NCBI GenBank assembly: GCA_026724425.1 | Contig: JAIUCV010000001.1 | Location: 5,218,001-5,282,000 of the forward strand | Source: Erythrophleum ivorense | Lineage: Eukaryota > Streptophyta > Magnoliopsida > Fabales > Fabaceae | Length of the DNA stretch: 64,000 nucleotides | Direction: 5' to 3' | Position numbers and translations under genes: made by a program | Notes under the pieces: model-generated | The model's input: only the letters and a program-made list of their open reading frames with translations | Databases searched by the model: none | Told to the model about the DNA's origin: nothing | In this document: positions 22,017 through 34,991 of the stretch, in pieces | Layout: each line of letters opens with the position of its first letter | Numbering within the stretch: position 1 is the stretch's first letter

Positions 22017-22600
22017 TTGTAATGAGCTGCACCAGAAACAACTATCAAAATATCAAACCGCGAAAAGACAACAAAGCTTTAATCCAAAGCGGGAATCCCA
22101 TATATATATATATATATAGACACAACAGACATTTGAGAAATTACAAGAGTTCCAACATTAAAAAGAACGTCATTCTTCACCTTCAAACAAGTGAAAGCAA
22201 CTCAACCAATGAAAGGCAGACGAGAGAGCGAAGAAGGATTAAGGAGGGCCAGAGTCACCAGACAAAGGACCTTAGGGGCCGCTAAACCAAGAATTAGAAT
22301 ATGCCCCTTCTGATTCGGGGCCCCATCTTTTCGTCCGGCGTAGAGTTTTGATAGAACGAAGTGCTACAAAGTCGCAGGGAAACTTCGACGTAAGCCTTGT
22401 GTGCCAGGCATAGAAGCCGAAGTTTTCTGTTGCAGACTTCAGTAATCAACAGCCTAGAGAAGGATGTACGGGGCTGCTACCCCTAATGCTGTAGGCCTAT
22501 TACGTTGGGTCGGGTCGCGCTTATCAGGTTATCATATCTTGCCTTCCACACATCGATGATTATAGTCTGCGGAGATTTTTATAGGAATTCCGGGGAGATA
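22017..22600. other. 5' flank of the PPR gene
   Basis: Upstream region of the minus-strand PPR gene, less AT-rich than the surrounding DNA. It contains an (AT)n run at about 22100-22119. No coding region is supported. A promoter is expected here, but no distinctive element was recognised. Confidence 0.45.
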
Positions 22601-23167
22601 TTTGGGGGGTATTGGATCGTAGTTCCTATTATTTTACTATCAAATTTTTAATAAAATTATAATATATATAATAAAAAATTCTAAAAATTTTAATCTAGTA
22701 ATATTAAATTATAAAAATTATATATTATAATATTATTATTAAAAAAATTTATACTTATTATATTTTAATTAAAAATTTTAATAATAAATATATAAGTAAT
22801 TACATAGTTTCATAATCACGATTTAAATGATGAAGAAATTAAAGGAAATGAGATGTCAAAATAATAATGATTTATGTTATATAAGGGTTTTTTAAGGGGA
22901 AAACAATGGTAAGAAGATTATGCCTCTTTGGACCTCCTTTGTTATGCCAATGGGGGTTCTATTTATAAACTTTATGGGCAATGCATTAATAATGATAGTT
23001 AGACCAAATGTATAATTGAGTCGAAAAAGCTATTTAATCCGGGTGGCTTGTCATGTTACAGAACAATTTAAGCAATTTGCTACATTAGTTTTTTGTATGA
23101 GACATAATAAATTTTTGTATTTGAATCTTTTGCGCCTTTTAGAAGTAAGTAAGAATATTTATTAGTC

Positions 23168-23395
23168 TTTTTGGACATATTTGATATATGGGAAGGAATG
23201 AAATAGAAATAGAAAAGGAAAAAAGAAAAAGTACATATGTGAAAAGAGAGATGACACTTATGTCTTTACTTTAAAAAAATAATTAAAAAATAAATATAAT
23301 TAAATAATGATTACAATGATATAATAGACATTTTTTACTTTTAAAAAAATCCATTCCCTCCCATTACAAAGTTATGTACCAAACATGGGTTTTAA
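23168..23395. mobile_element. Possible small MITE
   Basis: The left end, near 23173 (ACATATTTGATATATGGGAAGGAATG), and the reverse complement of the right end (CCATTCCCTCCCATTAC...ACCAAACATG, to about 23389) are recognisably similar. The interior is A-rich and non-coding. The ends are imperfect and no target duplication was identified. Confidence 0.35.
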
Positions 23396-23512
23396 GTCCT
23401 ATTTGTAGCAACTTTGTCTTTTTGCATGTTGTTTCTTTATTTCTTTTGCGTAAGTTGACCTTGTTTGAATACTATTCTTTTCATGGTGGCTACATCTTTT
23501 TTAAGTAACTTT

Positions 23513-23577
23513 AGAAGTAAATGTTAGAACTCTTTCCTTTGTATCAAAAAAAAAAAAAAAAGAAGTAAATGTTAGAA
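23513..23577 (+). mobile_element. Minimal 5'-truncated retroposon scar with 17-bp target-site duplication
   Basis: The 17-base sequence AGAAGTAAATGTTAGAA occurs at 23513-23529 and again at 23561-23577. Between them are only 16 bases (CTCTTTCCTTTGTATC) followed by a run of about 15 A. This is the footprint of target-primed reverse transcription: a poly(A) tail, a long perfect duplication and an extremely 5'-truncated body. The TTTGTATC plus poly(A) end is similar to 3' ends of plant LINEs and SINEs. Confidence 0.75.
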
Positions 23578-26232
23578 AAAGATCTTCATTGGTTTCAAGA
23601 CAATACTCACTTACCTTTGAATGTTGTATTTTTCACAACCTTATATTTAGTAGATATAAAGGATCGTGGAGCTTTTTAAATATTGTATGAAGATATTCTT
23701 TTAAAAAAAGTATATTTCCCTTTAAACGGTCATTTCAATTTTATGATAACATCAATAAGGATAGCTTTTTATTAGTTGGCCCCTATTAGCAGTTTAGTAC
23801 ATGTTACGTTTTGTGGCTTCATGTTAGTTAGCAAAGGTAAAATCATCTTTTTCTTTGTTTTGACATTTCTTTAATGTTAGTGACTATGCCATTATTCAAT
23901 GTCTATTCATGACCTACAGTAGACACAATCATCATTATCTCTTTATATAGTTTTCTAAGTTTAACGGCAAGGTAGGTTTATCATTTTCTATTTGTGCTGA
24001 GTAATGGTAATCATTTTTCCTTTGCTCAATGTTACATCAATATGATAACTATAATCCTAAAAGAGTGATGAGGCAGAGCAAAAGTTTGGTTAAGAATGAT
24101 GTGGTGATTCTATTGGATTTGGTTAATAAGTTCAATTTGGGCAAGGTTCCTCTGCAATTGATGAGCTGGGACCTAATGTTGAGATACACCAATATGTTAC
24201 ACTAGTTCTCTTATAATTATGTAGCTTTAAGATCGTAAAGTGTATACACAACGGTTAAGGCATGCAAACTAAGGTGGTCTTAACTTATAAGCCTAAAACA
24301 ATTAGGTTTACATTGTCAAGACTGGTACAATTAGGAAAGCCACAAATAACTAAAAAGTTGGACATGAACTTATCCTTATTTATAAAAAGAAAATAAATCT
24401 TAAACTATAAAGACAGACTTATTCATCATCTCTATAAACTAGTCGCATTATGTATAGTATTATTATACATTAGTCATTACAAAGAGTTTCCTATCTTCCT
24501 TTAAGAGAGAAAAACTCTTGTATTTTACTCTAACAAAAGTAATACAACACACTCCAACTACTTTCTCATTTTTATTTTATCCTACTTGCAACCCTAACAA
24601 AATATTAGGTTTCATATGACAAATCATATTATTTTAGACCTTAATTTTAACTAATATATAATATTTTTACTTTTATAATAATTTAATAAATAAAGTGTTA
24701 TGTTTTAAAATTCAAGTACTAAAGTTATAATTGTATTATACCTTTAAAAGTTATATATAGTTTTTCATTACATATTAAATATTAATATTTATTACTTATT
24801 ATTAAAAATATTAGAATCTATATCAATAATTTCCAACTTTATATGGGCAAAAAAGAAATCTGACTTTATCAATCTTTTTCTTTTGATAACAGTCTTTAAT
24901 TGCGATATTAAATATAAAAATTATTAAAGACATATTTTATATATAAGAATTTAAAAATATTTAATTTATTAACAATTTATTGAATTTAATTAAAATAAAT
25001 ATTATTAGTTATTATTAAAAATTAAGAATGAAATCATGAAAATAACAAGCATTTACAAAATAAAAAATAAAAAGTCGATAACAGAGAGAGAGAGATATTC
25101 ATTGCTTGGAGGATGACAGGACGCAACGAGTTACAATTAAATTTTTGAGCACGTGAAGTGCAAGTGTGAAAGAAAACTGAGAGCTTCGGGCACGTATAAG
25201 CGTCTGTGTGAATTTTGTATAACGGATGGTTGAGATTTTTTTTTTTTTTGGTAATAACAAAGATACAACAAAAGTACTGAAAAATCTAAAGAACAGAAAG
25301 AAATTTCCTCTTAAAATGTCTACTGCAAACTAGAACTAAAACTATTCGAAATGATTAAAAACCTAGAAGATAGAAAACTATAAAAGAAATTCCATTATAT
25401 TTTATCGCAGAACTTGCAAATTCATAGAAATAGGGAAATAAACAAACACACATATCGAGAATTAGCAAAATGATTGAAATTTCAACTTCATGTTTAGGTC
25501 TCTTGTGAGTTTCATATAAAACTAAAATCTTAACTATATTCATTACTCACGCATTCCCTACATTCGTTACTTTAATGTAAAAGTAACAATTTATTATTTA
25601 AAAAAAATGTGATTTAAAAAAAAACTATTAAATTTTTAAACACGCATTAAGCACATTAGAATTTTCAAACAATAGCAACTAACTACTTGTTTTCAGGATT
25701 CCAATGTGGGTATATGTACTACTTGCATCCGAGGTATGCATAGTTGTATATGGTTAAGTCTATTATTATAAGTTTAATTAAATTAAATTATATTAATTTT
25801 TTAAAAATTTAGTCCTAGGGAGCCATTTAAAAAAAAAGATAAATTTGAATGACCTTTCTTTAGTTAAATTGGAGAGGTCAAGTAATCAGATCACATTATG
25901 GGTCCTTATTTTCTTATTTAAACTAGTACATCAAATTTGTTTTTATAATTTTTTTATATTCGACAATAATTTCACCCAGCATTTTATCAATGACTATGCA
26001 ATTCACAATCATTATCCAACGACATTTTAAAAGTCCTTAATTTAGAATGGCCTAACAAGAATTCAACGCGGTGCAAAACCATCTGGTAGACTCTGGAGTT
26101 GGTTACAGCAAGAGGGAGCACTACAAGTATGAGTTTTGAACCATACAGCATTTGTAAGGTTAATTCCAGCACAGCAACATGTCATGATTTGTGAAAATAT
26201 TACATTGCTGGTATAGCAAGGATTGGGAATTT

Positions 26233-28404
26233 TCATGGCAAAATAGATCTGGGGATGATGACATTCCCAATGTTGTTGTGCCATGGATCAGCCAAGTGAG
26301 TAGCCAAGTTCTCCAAAGGCCCTGTTCCTGGGTATGCTGATTGTTGAACACATATCCCCACAAATGCCAACAGAGCAAGACGCCCTAATACGCATCAAAG
26401 AAGCAACAAATTAGCTCAATTTTGACAAATTCTCACGTAAATATTATTTTTTTTAAAGAAAAAATTGTGATATGCCAAATTAATTATTTATACATATATC
26501 AAAAGAATACTGCAAAAGTACATTGTTGTGCTTTTATATACTTTTTTAGTGTTGTGTTAAGGGCATCTTTCAAGTTTACTGACAATTAAATCTTTTTTTT
26601 AAGGGTGTACGTATTAGCCTAATTTATTTAAGATTATATTACTAAAGTTCTCTCCGAATGAGTGGAATTTAAGTTAATAAGAAGAAAAATTACCTCTTCT
26701 GATATGTTTATTAATAATTGATTTGCTACACTAATTTTTTATAGATTTAATCTACCTAAACTTTTGTTTCTACAAATTCAAAATCTTCTTGGGCAAACGT
26801 GGTATACAAAATGTCAATAGAACAATTAAATTATAAGGAAACATATATATAACCATGTTCAAGTACAATTTATTTTTTGCTTTTACCTATATATAACATA
26901 TTTATACGTCTCTTTATTAATGTGACTTAATGAAGAATTTTTGTACAAGTTGAAAAACATTTAAGGAGACTTTGTTTACACAAGATAAATAAACTATAAA
27001 AAAAACATGTTAAAGTAAACCTACTTCCAATATTCTTATATATTTCTCTGCATAATTAGTTTAATTTATTTATCTGAAAGAGAGAGAGAAAGAAAGAGTA
27101 ATTCTAACCATTTTTAATTTCTTTGACTTTGTTCTCTTGGAACTTGGCAGGGTCCTTAGAGTAGCCCAAAGGGTCAAAAGCACCACCAGGGTATTTCTTC
27201 TTCTCTGGGTCTTTCTCCATACTGCGTTGGTGCTCCACAAAGGCAATGGCTAGAAATTCAATGACCAAAATGGTGGGTAGGGTACCCCACGGAACTGGGT
27301 TCCCTAGGTAGGTCGCTCTACCCCCAGGAGTTGCAGCCCATTCCTGAGCTTGTACCCAGTTCCCTAAACCCAATGCCTCTGGTACCAATATCCCTGGCTG
27401 CCAAAATATATACATATATAAACTAAACACTTTTATAAAATAATATCTGCTTTCAAACATTAAAAATGTATACAAATATAAAAATTTTATTTTTAAAAAA
27501 ATGATTAAATTGATATAAAAAGAGTTTGTTGAATGCCTCATATTAAGTAGTATTCAAAAGGGGTAAAGATTTTGAGCAAATGCTTGGTTGGACTATACCA
27601 AATGCAGAAAGGGCAAAAACCAATTATGTTGGCGTCATGGAAGCTACATAGGTTGTTTGTGCAAGTTGCTTTGGAAAGTGAATGTAGTTAACAGCTGTTT
27701 TTGCTTCAAAGTGAAAACTTACCACAGCAAGCATGGCCCATCTGCAGTGAATGAGCTCTGACTCTTTGTATCTTTCAAGATTCTCTGGTACTTCCCCTAG
27801 ACGAAGAGGGTCGAATCCGAAGTCACTGAAACATAAAAAGTACAACACTATCATCATGCAAACCAAACACCAATAGTTATCAAACAAAACTGAGCTAAAA
27901 ACTACATCAAATTTCTAAACTTTATATAATCATCTTTTGAGGACTAAAGAGGCATTGGATCCACCATTTTAAGATACTTGTGTTTAAAAACTATCATAGA
28001 AAGAACTCGAGTAATATGAGATTTTGAGTGGTATGACAAAATCTTGAATGTGCATTCAAGATACCAAAGATCAATTGGCAGCGTAACGAATACCTCCTAA
28101 ATAGATAAAACTCGCAAGTTTTTAAGAACCTAAATGATAATTCATTTGTGTGTGTGTGATATCATGTTTATCATGAACAAAATGGAAAATTGGAGATAAC
28201 ATACCCCGGTGCTGAACCATCGAGGTAAGGGGGTCGAGGCTGGCCGGGCATCCAGTCGGCGCTCATGGTGAAGCGAGCGGAGGCAGCGGAGCCACCGCCG
28301 GGAAGTGGGATTGCGGCGGCGAATTTGGATTTAGAGGAAGAAAGCACAGAAGGGAAGGCGGAGGCAGTGACAATGCCATAGCTCATCAATGTGTTGGAAG
28401 CCAT
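26233..28404 (-). CDS. LHCA1: Light-harvesting chlorophyll a/b-binding protein of photosystem I, Lhca1 (CAB6) precursor
   Basis: Four exons on the minus strand, 28404-28205, 27825-27723, 27397-27109 and 26384-26233, with GT-AG introns and matching phases, give 247 residues (Arabidopsis LHCA1 is close to this length). Residues 1 to about 45 are the plastid transit peptide. The mature part starts near ADWMPGQPRPPYLDGSAPG and contains DFGFDPL. The first pigment-binding helix follows, with E90, H93 and R95 in ELIHCRWAML, then a YLGNPVPWGTLPTI block. The third helix has E194, N197 and R199 in EIKNGRLALL, and the protein ends VIIPRSILP. Lhca1 pairs with Lhca4 in the PSI antenna belt in the thylakoid membrane. 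The frame is intact and expected to be expressed in light. Confidence 0.95.
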
Positions 28405-28500
28405 TAATTCCCAGAATTGAAGTGAAGCTGCATAGAGAGAAGAGAAGACGAAATATATTGAGAGAGGGAGGGGGATATAGGCAAATCCAAAAGTGGATTG

Positions 28501-28578
28501 CCATTGGGTGATGGTGCTAGCTACTCACTTGTTATTGGTCCACGTGGTAATGGCCATCCAGTTTGGTTGTCCACGTGG
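28501..28578 (-). promoter_or_regulatory. Twin G-boxes with CCAAT motifs upstream of LHCA1
   Basis: Two perfect CCACGTGG palindromes at 28540-28547 and 28571-28578, 31 bases apart, lie about 135-175 bases upstream of the LHCA1 ATG. On the gene strand a CCAAT motif sits right beside the nearer G-box (28533-28539) and another lies at 28502-28506. CACGTG is bound by bZIP (HY5-type) and bHLH (PIF-type) light regulators in plants, and is common in Lhc promoters. A possible TATA-like CTATAT is near 28471-28480. The motifs are seen directly; their use is inference. Confidence 0.6.
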
Positions 28579-28599
28579 AATGCCCTGTGGATATATCGG

Positions 28600-31500
28600 G
28601 GCTTTTATTTGTGTGGTTAAGGTTTAATGGCTCATCCAAAAAAATCAACTAGCTTGTCTATTCTAGATCCATTTGTTGTGATACATGAGAATTGTCAAAA
28701 TGAACCCTCGTTTAAAAATCTTCTGATTTTTTTATGCAGCAACGACGTCGTCGAATACAATTTGTGCTAAGTCACGCGCTATGATTCGCATAAATTATAC
28801 TAACTTTTAAAAGTTTAATTAAATTATATTCTATTCTCATTTAATTTACTTTTATTAATAAATTTAATTTTTAAAATAATATATATTTAAAAAATTATAT
28901 ATAATTCTTTATATATTTGTTATTAGAATTTTTAATAAAAAAATAATTAGTACATAATAAATGTATGGTTTCTAATTAAATTATATATTTATTATATTTT
29001 AATTTAAAAATGACATATTTATTATATTTTAATTAAAAAATTTGACAATAAAAATATAAGGATTTGCATTTATATGTTTCTTTTAAAACTAAAACTACTT
29101 AACTTTGTTTATTATCAAAGTATTGGAATAAAATTAAAACTTAATATCGATTTAATTGTTTCTATTACCATATTAAAAATAAAATTATGATTTTATGTTA
29201 TGTCAAAAGTTAAATTCTTTGATTAAAAATAAATTGAAAAGAATATTTTTATAAAAAAGTGTAATAAAAAAATATAATTATATTTACCAGTATCATTTAA
29301 TAGTAAATTTGTGAATTTGTACTCTAAATCTTCTAACTTTAAATTTTATCTTTTTCATTTATTAAATGAAATACAGTTTGAGCTTCTAAAAAAAACGTTG
29401 ATAATTTGGTTTTTTTTGTTTTTAAATTTTGATAAAAAACAATAACGGATAAAAAACAAATTAATCAAAGCTAGTTTGAGGGACTGCAGTTTCTCAGTGC
29501 ATTATCGTTAACGAATGGGGACATGTGACCCAACACAAAAAGCATATCTAGTTTACAATATTACAGGCTAATCAAATTAAGAAAACTTTTGACACAAGGA
29601 AATGGGAACAATAAAGCTTAGCATTCATAGGCTCATCTTCAAAACAAGGGTATGCCCCCGATCTTAAGCATCCTGTGTCCCTCAACTTGGGCCTCATTTA
29701 GTTGCTGGAAAGAGGTGTATAGAAAAGAAAGGGAAAGTATATTTCTTCATTAGACTTGTCTGATGGTCGAAAAGATTATGTTTTTTTTTTATTTTCATTT
29801 TTTTAAAATTTTCATTAAGAGACTCCATTCCATAATATAGAAGAAAGTGGTTTTCATCAAAAAAATTGATGAAAAGCCTATCTGTTTATGAGGATAAGAT
29901 AACAAAAAGACCTACATATCTTTGAATTTGAAATTATTATTGTTATTCTTATAATTGTTATAGTTATTATTATTGTTACTATCATTATTATTATCGTTAC
30001 CATCACTATCACTATTATTATCATTATTGTCACCATTACCTTTATGTAAAATAATAATAATAAATTTTTTATACTAAGGATATTGTGATTATTTATTTAT
30101 TTTTGTCATTGTATTATTTTTATTCAATCAAACATATACAAAGAACGAAATCTCTATTCCTTTTAATATTATATCAAATATAATTATGAATTATAAAATT
30201 TTATTCTATCAAAATTTGTTCGAATTTTCATTTTTATTTGTATTCCCATATTCCAACGTACAAACATACCCTTGACCTTCATCATCAGAAGGAAGATTGG
30301 TCCATTGTTTCTTAGTTCAACAAGGCTAAAGGTAGAAGGAAAAGCTTCAACATTTGCTTTAAAATTCATTTTAACAATCAGATTATTAGAAGTTGGGGTT
30401 AGGAGGATATCAATCAATGTCCGAAAGATGTGGTTTTCGTCCTTGATGCCATCAGGAAACTCCATGACTTGGCTAATCCAGATCTACTGACACGATTCCG
30501 AACTCTAATTCTACCCAGTAAGTATAATTACATATATATTATCACTTGGTTATGCACGCCTTACTCACAGAATATCACCTTCAAGTATTAAGCCATGATA
30601 TTTGGTGGATGACCTCCCTTATAGGCAAAAAATGAGAGGGAGTATTAACGTAACAAATTCAGTCAAGAAGCCCTGTTCTACTCATATGCTAGTTTTAATA
30701 TAGTTGTTTAATTTTTTGTTTTCTTTTTCTTGGTTTTTTAAGCCTAATTCTATTATTTATAAAAAAATTTACAAAATTTTTATTTATACAAAATATTGCA
30801 TCGAGATTAGACAAAAATAATAAAAGTTGAAGTCATTCATTTTGACTTTGGAAAAAGAAGCAATTTTTAAAAAAAAAATGGATGTCAAAAGAAAGCAAAT
30901 CTTAAAAAAAATGGATGTTGGAACCTACACTTTCAACATCCATTAATTAATTTTTATAAAAAATAATTAACAGTTTTAACATTCAAATATCAAAATTCAG
31001 CTGTACTTTGACCCATGCATGTTTTATTAAAGCATGCGTTGAACGCATGTTTTAATAAAGCATACTACATGCAACCTAGTTTATAGGCTAAACCTATAGT
31101 ATTGTCAAGTCAGGTTTCCTTGAGACCTAACTTAACAATATTAATTTTAATTAAAAATTTATTTTAATTATTTTATATTCATTTTTTTATCTTTATATAT
31201 GAATCTTTTTTCTTTAAAATGTTGCTACGCACAGATCTTTACTTTCATTTTTTTTCTCTAACATTTCTCTTTTTCAACATTTCTTTTCTTCAGTATACAC
31301 ATCTCCACTTTTATCTTTATCTTTTATTTACTTCATTATTTATAACTAGAGATATCTAAAGCCTTTCAACTTATTTGAATTGATTTTAAAAGATTAGTAA
31401 ATTTGTTTAAATTGATTATAAATATTTATTAGTTAACTTATATATTTATATTTCATTTTTGTTCAATTTATTACCTTTGCATTTTTTATTTAATTAGTTC

Positions 31501-32336
31501 AAATTTAGTTTATATTTAGTTTCTATGTTATATTTATTTTCTTTGCTATGAATTTTTTTGCTATATTTAATATCTTTGCATTTTTTTTGTGTGTCTTATA
31601 TTTATAGTATTTGTATTTATTTTGTTGTGGCATCTAACTGCTTTTTTATATTTATTTTTTGAATATTAAATTTTGTTGTTATACTAATTTAGTTTGCTTT
31701 CATTAATTATTTTAATATTTATTCTGGTGACATTTAATATTTTTGCCATATTTGTTATGCTATTATTTAATTTTTTATACTTTTTTGGTTGGATTTAAAT
31801 TTTTTCTACCTTTATTATGTTTGCATTTATTTTTTGTGTTATATTTAGTTTCTTTTATATTAATTTTTTAATAATAATTATGACTGTTATAAATTTTGCT
31901 GTTATATCTATTTTGTTTACATTGTGTTAATATTTATTTTAGTTATATATTTTCTGGTTATATATATTTTGTTTATATTTAATGATTTGTTATATTTAGT
32001 ATGTTTGTGTTAATTATATTTCTATTCAATTTATTACTTTTACATTTATTAGGTTGTTGCATGTAATTTTTTTGTAGTCATATTTATGTTGTTTACATTG
32101 TGCTTATTTTATTTGGGTAACATTTATTTCTTTGCTAAATAGTAATCATGTTTATTTATTTTTTATGTTATATATATTTTCTTTGCAGTTATTTTTGTTA
32201 TCTCTATGTTGTTCGCTTTTAGTGTCTGTAATAAATTTATTTTGTTTGCACGTCTTATATGGTAACATTTATTTTGTTAGAATTTATTTGTTTCATATAT
32301 CTGTTTTGTTTACAAATGTTACTATAGAAAAAAATA
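28600..32336. other. AT-rich region between LHCA1 and the Mutator-like remnant
   Basis: No gene supported. Features: A/T-only blocks (28830-29060), an imperfect trinucleotide microsatellite dominated by ATT, GTT and ATC units (about 29935-30030), and a cluster of short hairpins and direct repeats (31017-31139). From about 31180 to 32330 there is a plus-strand T-rich tract with few C residues. A 93-codon minus-strand ORF (30465-30184) has no recognised similarity. Confidence 0.5.
31017..31139. repeat. Cluster of short direct and inverted repeats
   Basis: GCATGTTTTATTAAAGCAT (31017-31035) is repeated with one change at 31045-31063. At 31101-31139 an 18-base arm, a three-base loop and an 18-base arm pair at 15 of 18 positions. 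Just before this, TATAGG and CCTATA (31082-31098) form a second small hairpin. Such clusters often mark transposon subterminal regions; the nearest candidate is the Mutator-like remnant downstream. Confidence 0.5.
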
Positions 32337-34991
32337 ATGACTAATAGAAGTGATATTGTCTGTATATTTGCAAATGGATGAATTTTTTATGGTCCAGAGA
32401 TGACATGACATTTAAATGCCCCAAAGTGAAGATCATGAGAATTGATTCAAACATCACTTTAAAAAGATTGAAATAGATAATTGGGCAGAAGTTACAACTT
32501 TCCCCAAACCAATTTGTATCGAAATTAGTATATAAGTATTCAGCCTCGCTAAATCCAACATGGTACCAAGCATGTAATTTAGAAGATGATTCTGATGTGC
32601 AAAGGATGTAGCAAGTGAATTCTCGGTTCTGATCCCAATTGATTGGGACAGAGTTGTATGCATGTATTTCAACTAATTAAGTTAATTTGAACATTGAATC
32701 ACAATCAGAGAAAAATCATATTGCATACACACTTCCATCTACCAATAATATGCATGACCTAATAGAATAAACATTTCTATTCAGTGCATATCTTGGAGAT
32801 GTGCACCCATTTGAGCGACAGGGCAATTATGGGTAATAATATAATATTCCTTCAACGGATCACATATTTCTGTTGAGTTTATCCCATCAAATAATTGGTA
32901 ATGCTTTATCTCAATCTCTTATAGTTACAACAGAAGACTTAATAGATGAATTTAAGGATGAAGATGAGTATGATTCTATTATTTCTGATGAGTATGATGA
33001 GGATGACGATGAAGATGATAATGAGTCCAATAAGGAAACCAATGATGATGAAGAGGGTCCAGCGAAGCCTGTGGGAAATGAAACTATGAGCAAATATAAT
33101 AAGCCAGTAATTGCATTCTTTTCACGGGTTAATACAGAAGCAATAAGTGGTCCTGAATTCTCTGAAATTGGAGTTTTTATGAATCTTAGCGACAACTAAA
33201 GTATGTCAGTATGCAGCATGTAGATATAAAGATATTACGTCATGCTATTAAGTTATACTCTATTCGAGTGTACCACACATTTCATATTCACCATTCTTCT
33301 ACACAAAATGAAGAATATTGGTGTAACAACTATAGTTGTAGTTGTAGTTGGAGGGTTAGAGCATGTAAAAAAGTAAAAAGAACACATTGAGATATTACAA
33401 AGTATGATGGATCACACACATGTCTTTTTGCGACATTATCCCAAGATCACCCTAAGTTAAATTTTGATATTATATCATCGTGTATTATGGTAATGGTGAC
33501 TGACTAGCCATAGGTAAAAGTTTCTCAGATCATTGAAATGATGCAAAATTTGTTTGGCTATACTATTTCTTATAGAAAGGTATGGAAGGCAAAATATCGA
33601 GCCTTTGCTTCTGCTTTTGGTAATTGGAAGAACTCTTATTCTTTATTGCCTAAATGGTTAGTTACTGTTCAACATTTCAAACTTGACTTAATGGTATCTT
33701 TCTCAAATAATCAATGTTAATAAAACAATTCTAATAGGCAACCTGTAGAGATATTTTATCGAGTATTTTGGGCATTCAAGCCATGTATTGATACATTTGA
33801 ACATCTTAGATCGATTGTCCAGGTCGATAGAATATTCTTGTATGAAAAATCCAAAGGCACATTACTTATGAATGTATCACAAGATAGTGATAAGAAGGTC
33901 GTACCCTTTGCATTTGCTATAGTGGAGGGAGAGACACAAGGAATTTGTGCTAGTTTCTTTTTAATCTTTGGATGAATGTTAACAAGAAAAGAAGGGAGAT
34001 TTGCTTGATTTTTGATAAACATCTTTCCATTTTATCTATCGTCTCTGATTCAAGGGTTGGATAACAACCACCATATAGATATTATATTTTCTGTCTTCAG
34101 CATGTGACTTGTAACTTACATAAAACACATGGCGCGAATTGGCTAAAGGAGAAATTCATCAACATTAGATATGCATATGAGCATCATGTTGTTGATGTGA
34201 AATTGGCCAAGCTAGCAATATTTCATGGTCCGACGACCACTTGGATAGCTGAAATTTCTAAGGAGCAATGGTCGAGGGCCTACGACACAGAGAGGTGATG
34301 CTATGGTCACTTGACAACAAACTTAATTGAAACAACGAATGGTGTTTTTAAAGGTGTCAGGAGTTTGCCTATAACTGGTCTCGCAAAAGCAACTATGTAT
34401 AGGTTAAATAGATATTTTGTCGAATGGGCTTAACAAGTGCATGCACAACTAGCAGCTGGCTAGATATTTTATGAAACTTTGACTAAGAAGTTGACTCTAA
34501 TTACACAAACTACTTCTGCATATGTTGTTCGAGCGTTTAAGAGAAGAGCAGCATCTTTTGAGGTCGATGAATCATATAATGTCCAAAATCATCAATTTGG
34601 TTTGTTTTGTAAGATAAACTTAGTTGAACATAAATATAATTATGGTGAGTTTCAGGTTGAAAAATACCCATGTTAACATGTTGTTGTAGCCTATACTAAT
34701 GTTGGCCTTGACCATCTTTAGTTTGTTGACAATGTTTTTTACTTAGAAACGATGCGTAATGCATATAACAATGAGTTCCAGCCTATTGGTGGCGGGATTC
34801 ATTAGCCACAAATGGATTCTCCAAAATTGGTTCTTGATCCATTTATGATTCAAGCTAAAAGGTGCCTACGTTTGACGCGTATACGCAATAAAATGGATTG
34901 TGTACAACCGGGTCAGCCTAATAAGTGTGGGTTATATAGGGAAGTTGGTCATAATCATTCCACTTGTCCATATCGCCACCCCACTAGATAA
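32337..34991 (+). pseudogene. Mutator-like element (MULE, MuDR-type) transposase, decayed
   Basis: Successive blocks, in changing frames, follow the usual order of plant MuDR transposases. The N-terminal domain has an ITLKRLK block (about 32440). An acidic run of Asp/Glu follows (32945-33060), then the MuDR domain with a CNNYSCSCSWRVRAC stretch (33330-33375). Next is a GYTISYRKVWKAKYRA...LPKWL region (33550-33660). The MULE core has its first Asp in VQVDRIFLYEKSKGTLL (about 33820-33870), a VVPFAFAIVEGE block and a TTNLIETTNGVFKGVRSLPIT block (34320-34380). The SWIM finger has lost its first cysteine pair, and the terminal zinc knuckle has Tyr for its second Cys (34927-34970). Several in-frame stops and shifts make it inactive. 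Confidence 0.8.

Larger units (their letters stand above)
22600..26232. other. AT-rich intergenic region
   Basis: No gene seen over about 3.6 kb. It contains a block of A/T-only low-complexity DNA (about 22620-22800), a MITE-like pair of related inverted ends near 23168-23395, a poly(A) retroposon scar (23513-23577) and a (GA)n stretch near 25084-25095. A poly(T) run near 25237-25250, followed by GGTAATAACAAAG, looks like the 3' end of a minus-strand retroposon. Confidence 0.5.

Noticed and set aside
22300..22600. GC-richer block considered as an rRNA or tRNA fragment
   Set aside because: No conserved rRNA words, tRNA B-box or cloverleaf were seen; more likely the 5' flank of the PPR gene.
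24200..24600. LTR-like phrase (CTCTTGTATTTTACTCTAAC...) considered as a solo LTR
   Set aside because: No second copy, no clear TG...CA ends and no target duplication could be identified by eye.
25237..25300. Poly(T) plus GGTAATAACAAAG considered a complete retroposon
   Set aside because: It looks like a minus-strand retroposon 3' end, but no matching duplication or body was found, so it is mentioned only within the spacer entry.
30184..30465. 93-codon minus-strand ORF near a MITE-like area
   Set aside because: No motif or family recognised, and AT-rich composition makes such ORFs likely by chance.
32911..33195. Ser-rich minus-strand ORF
   Set aside because: It is the antisense shadow of the Asp/Glu-rich run of the MULE transposase on the plus strand.
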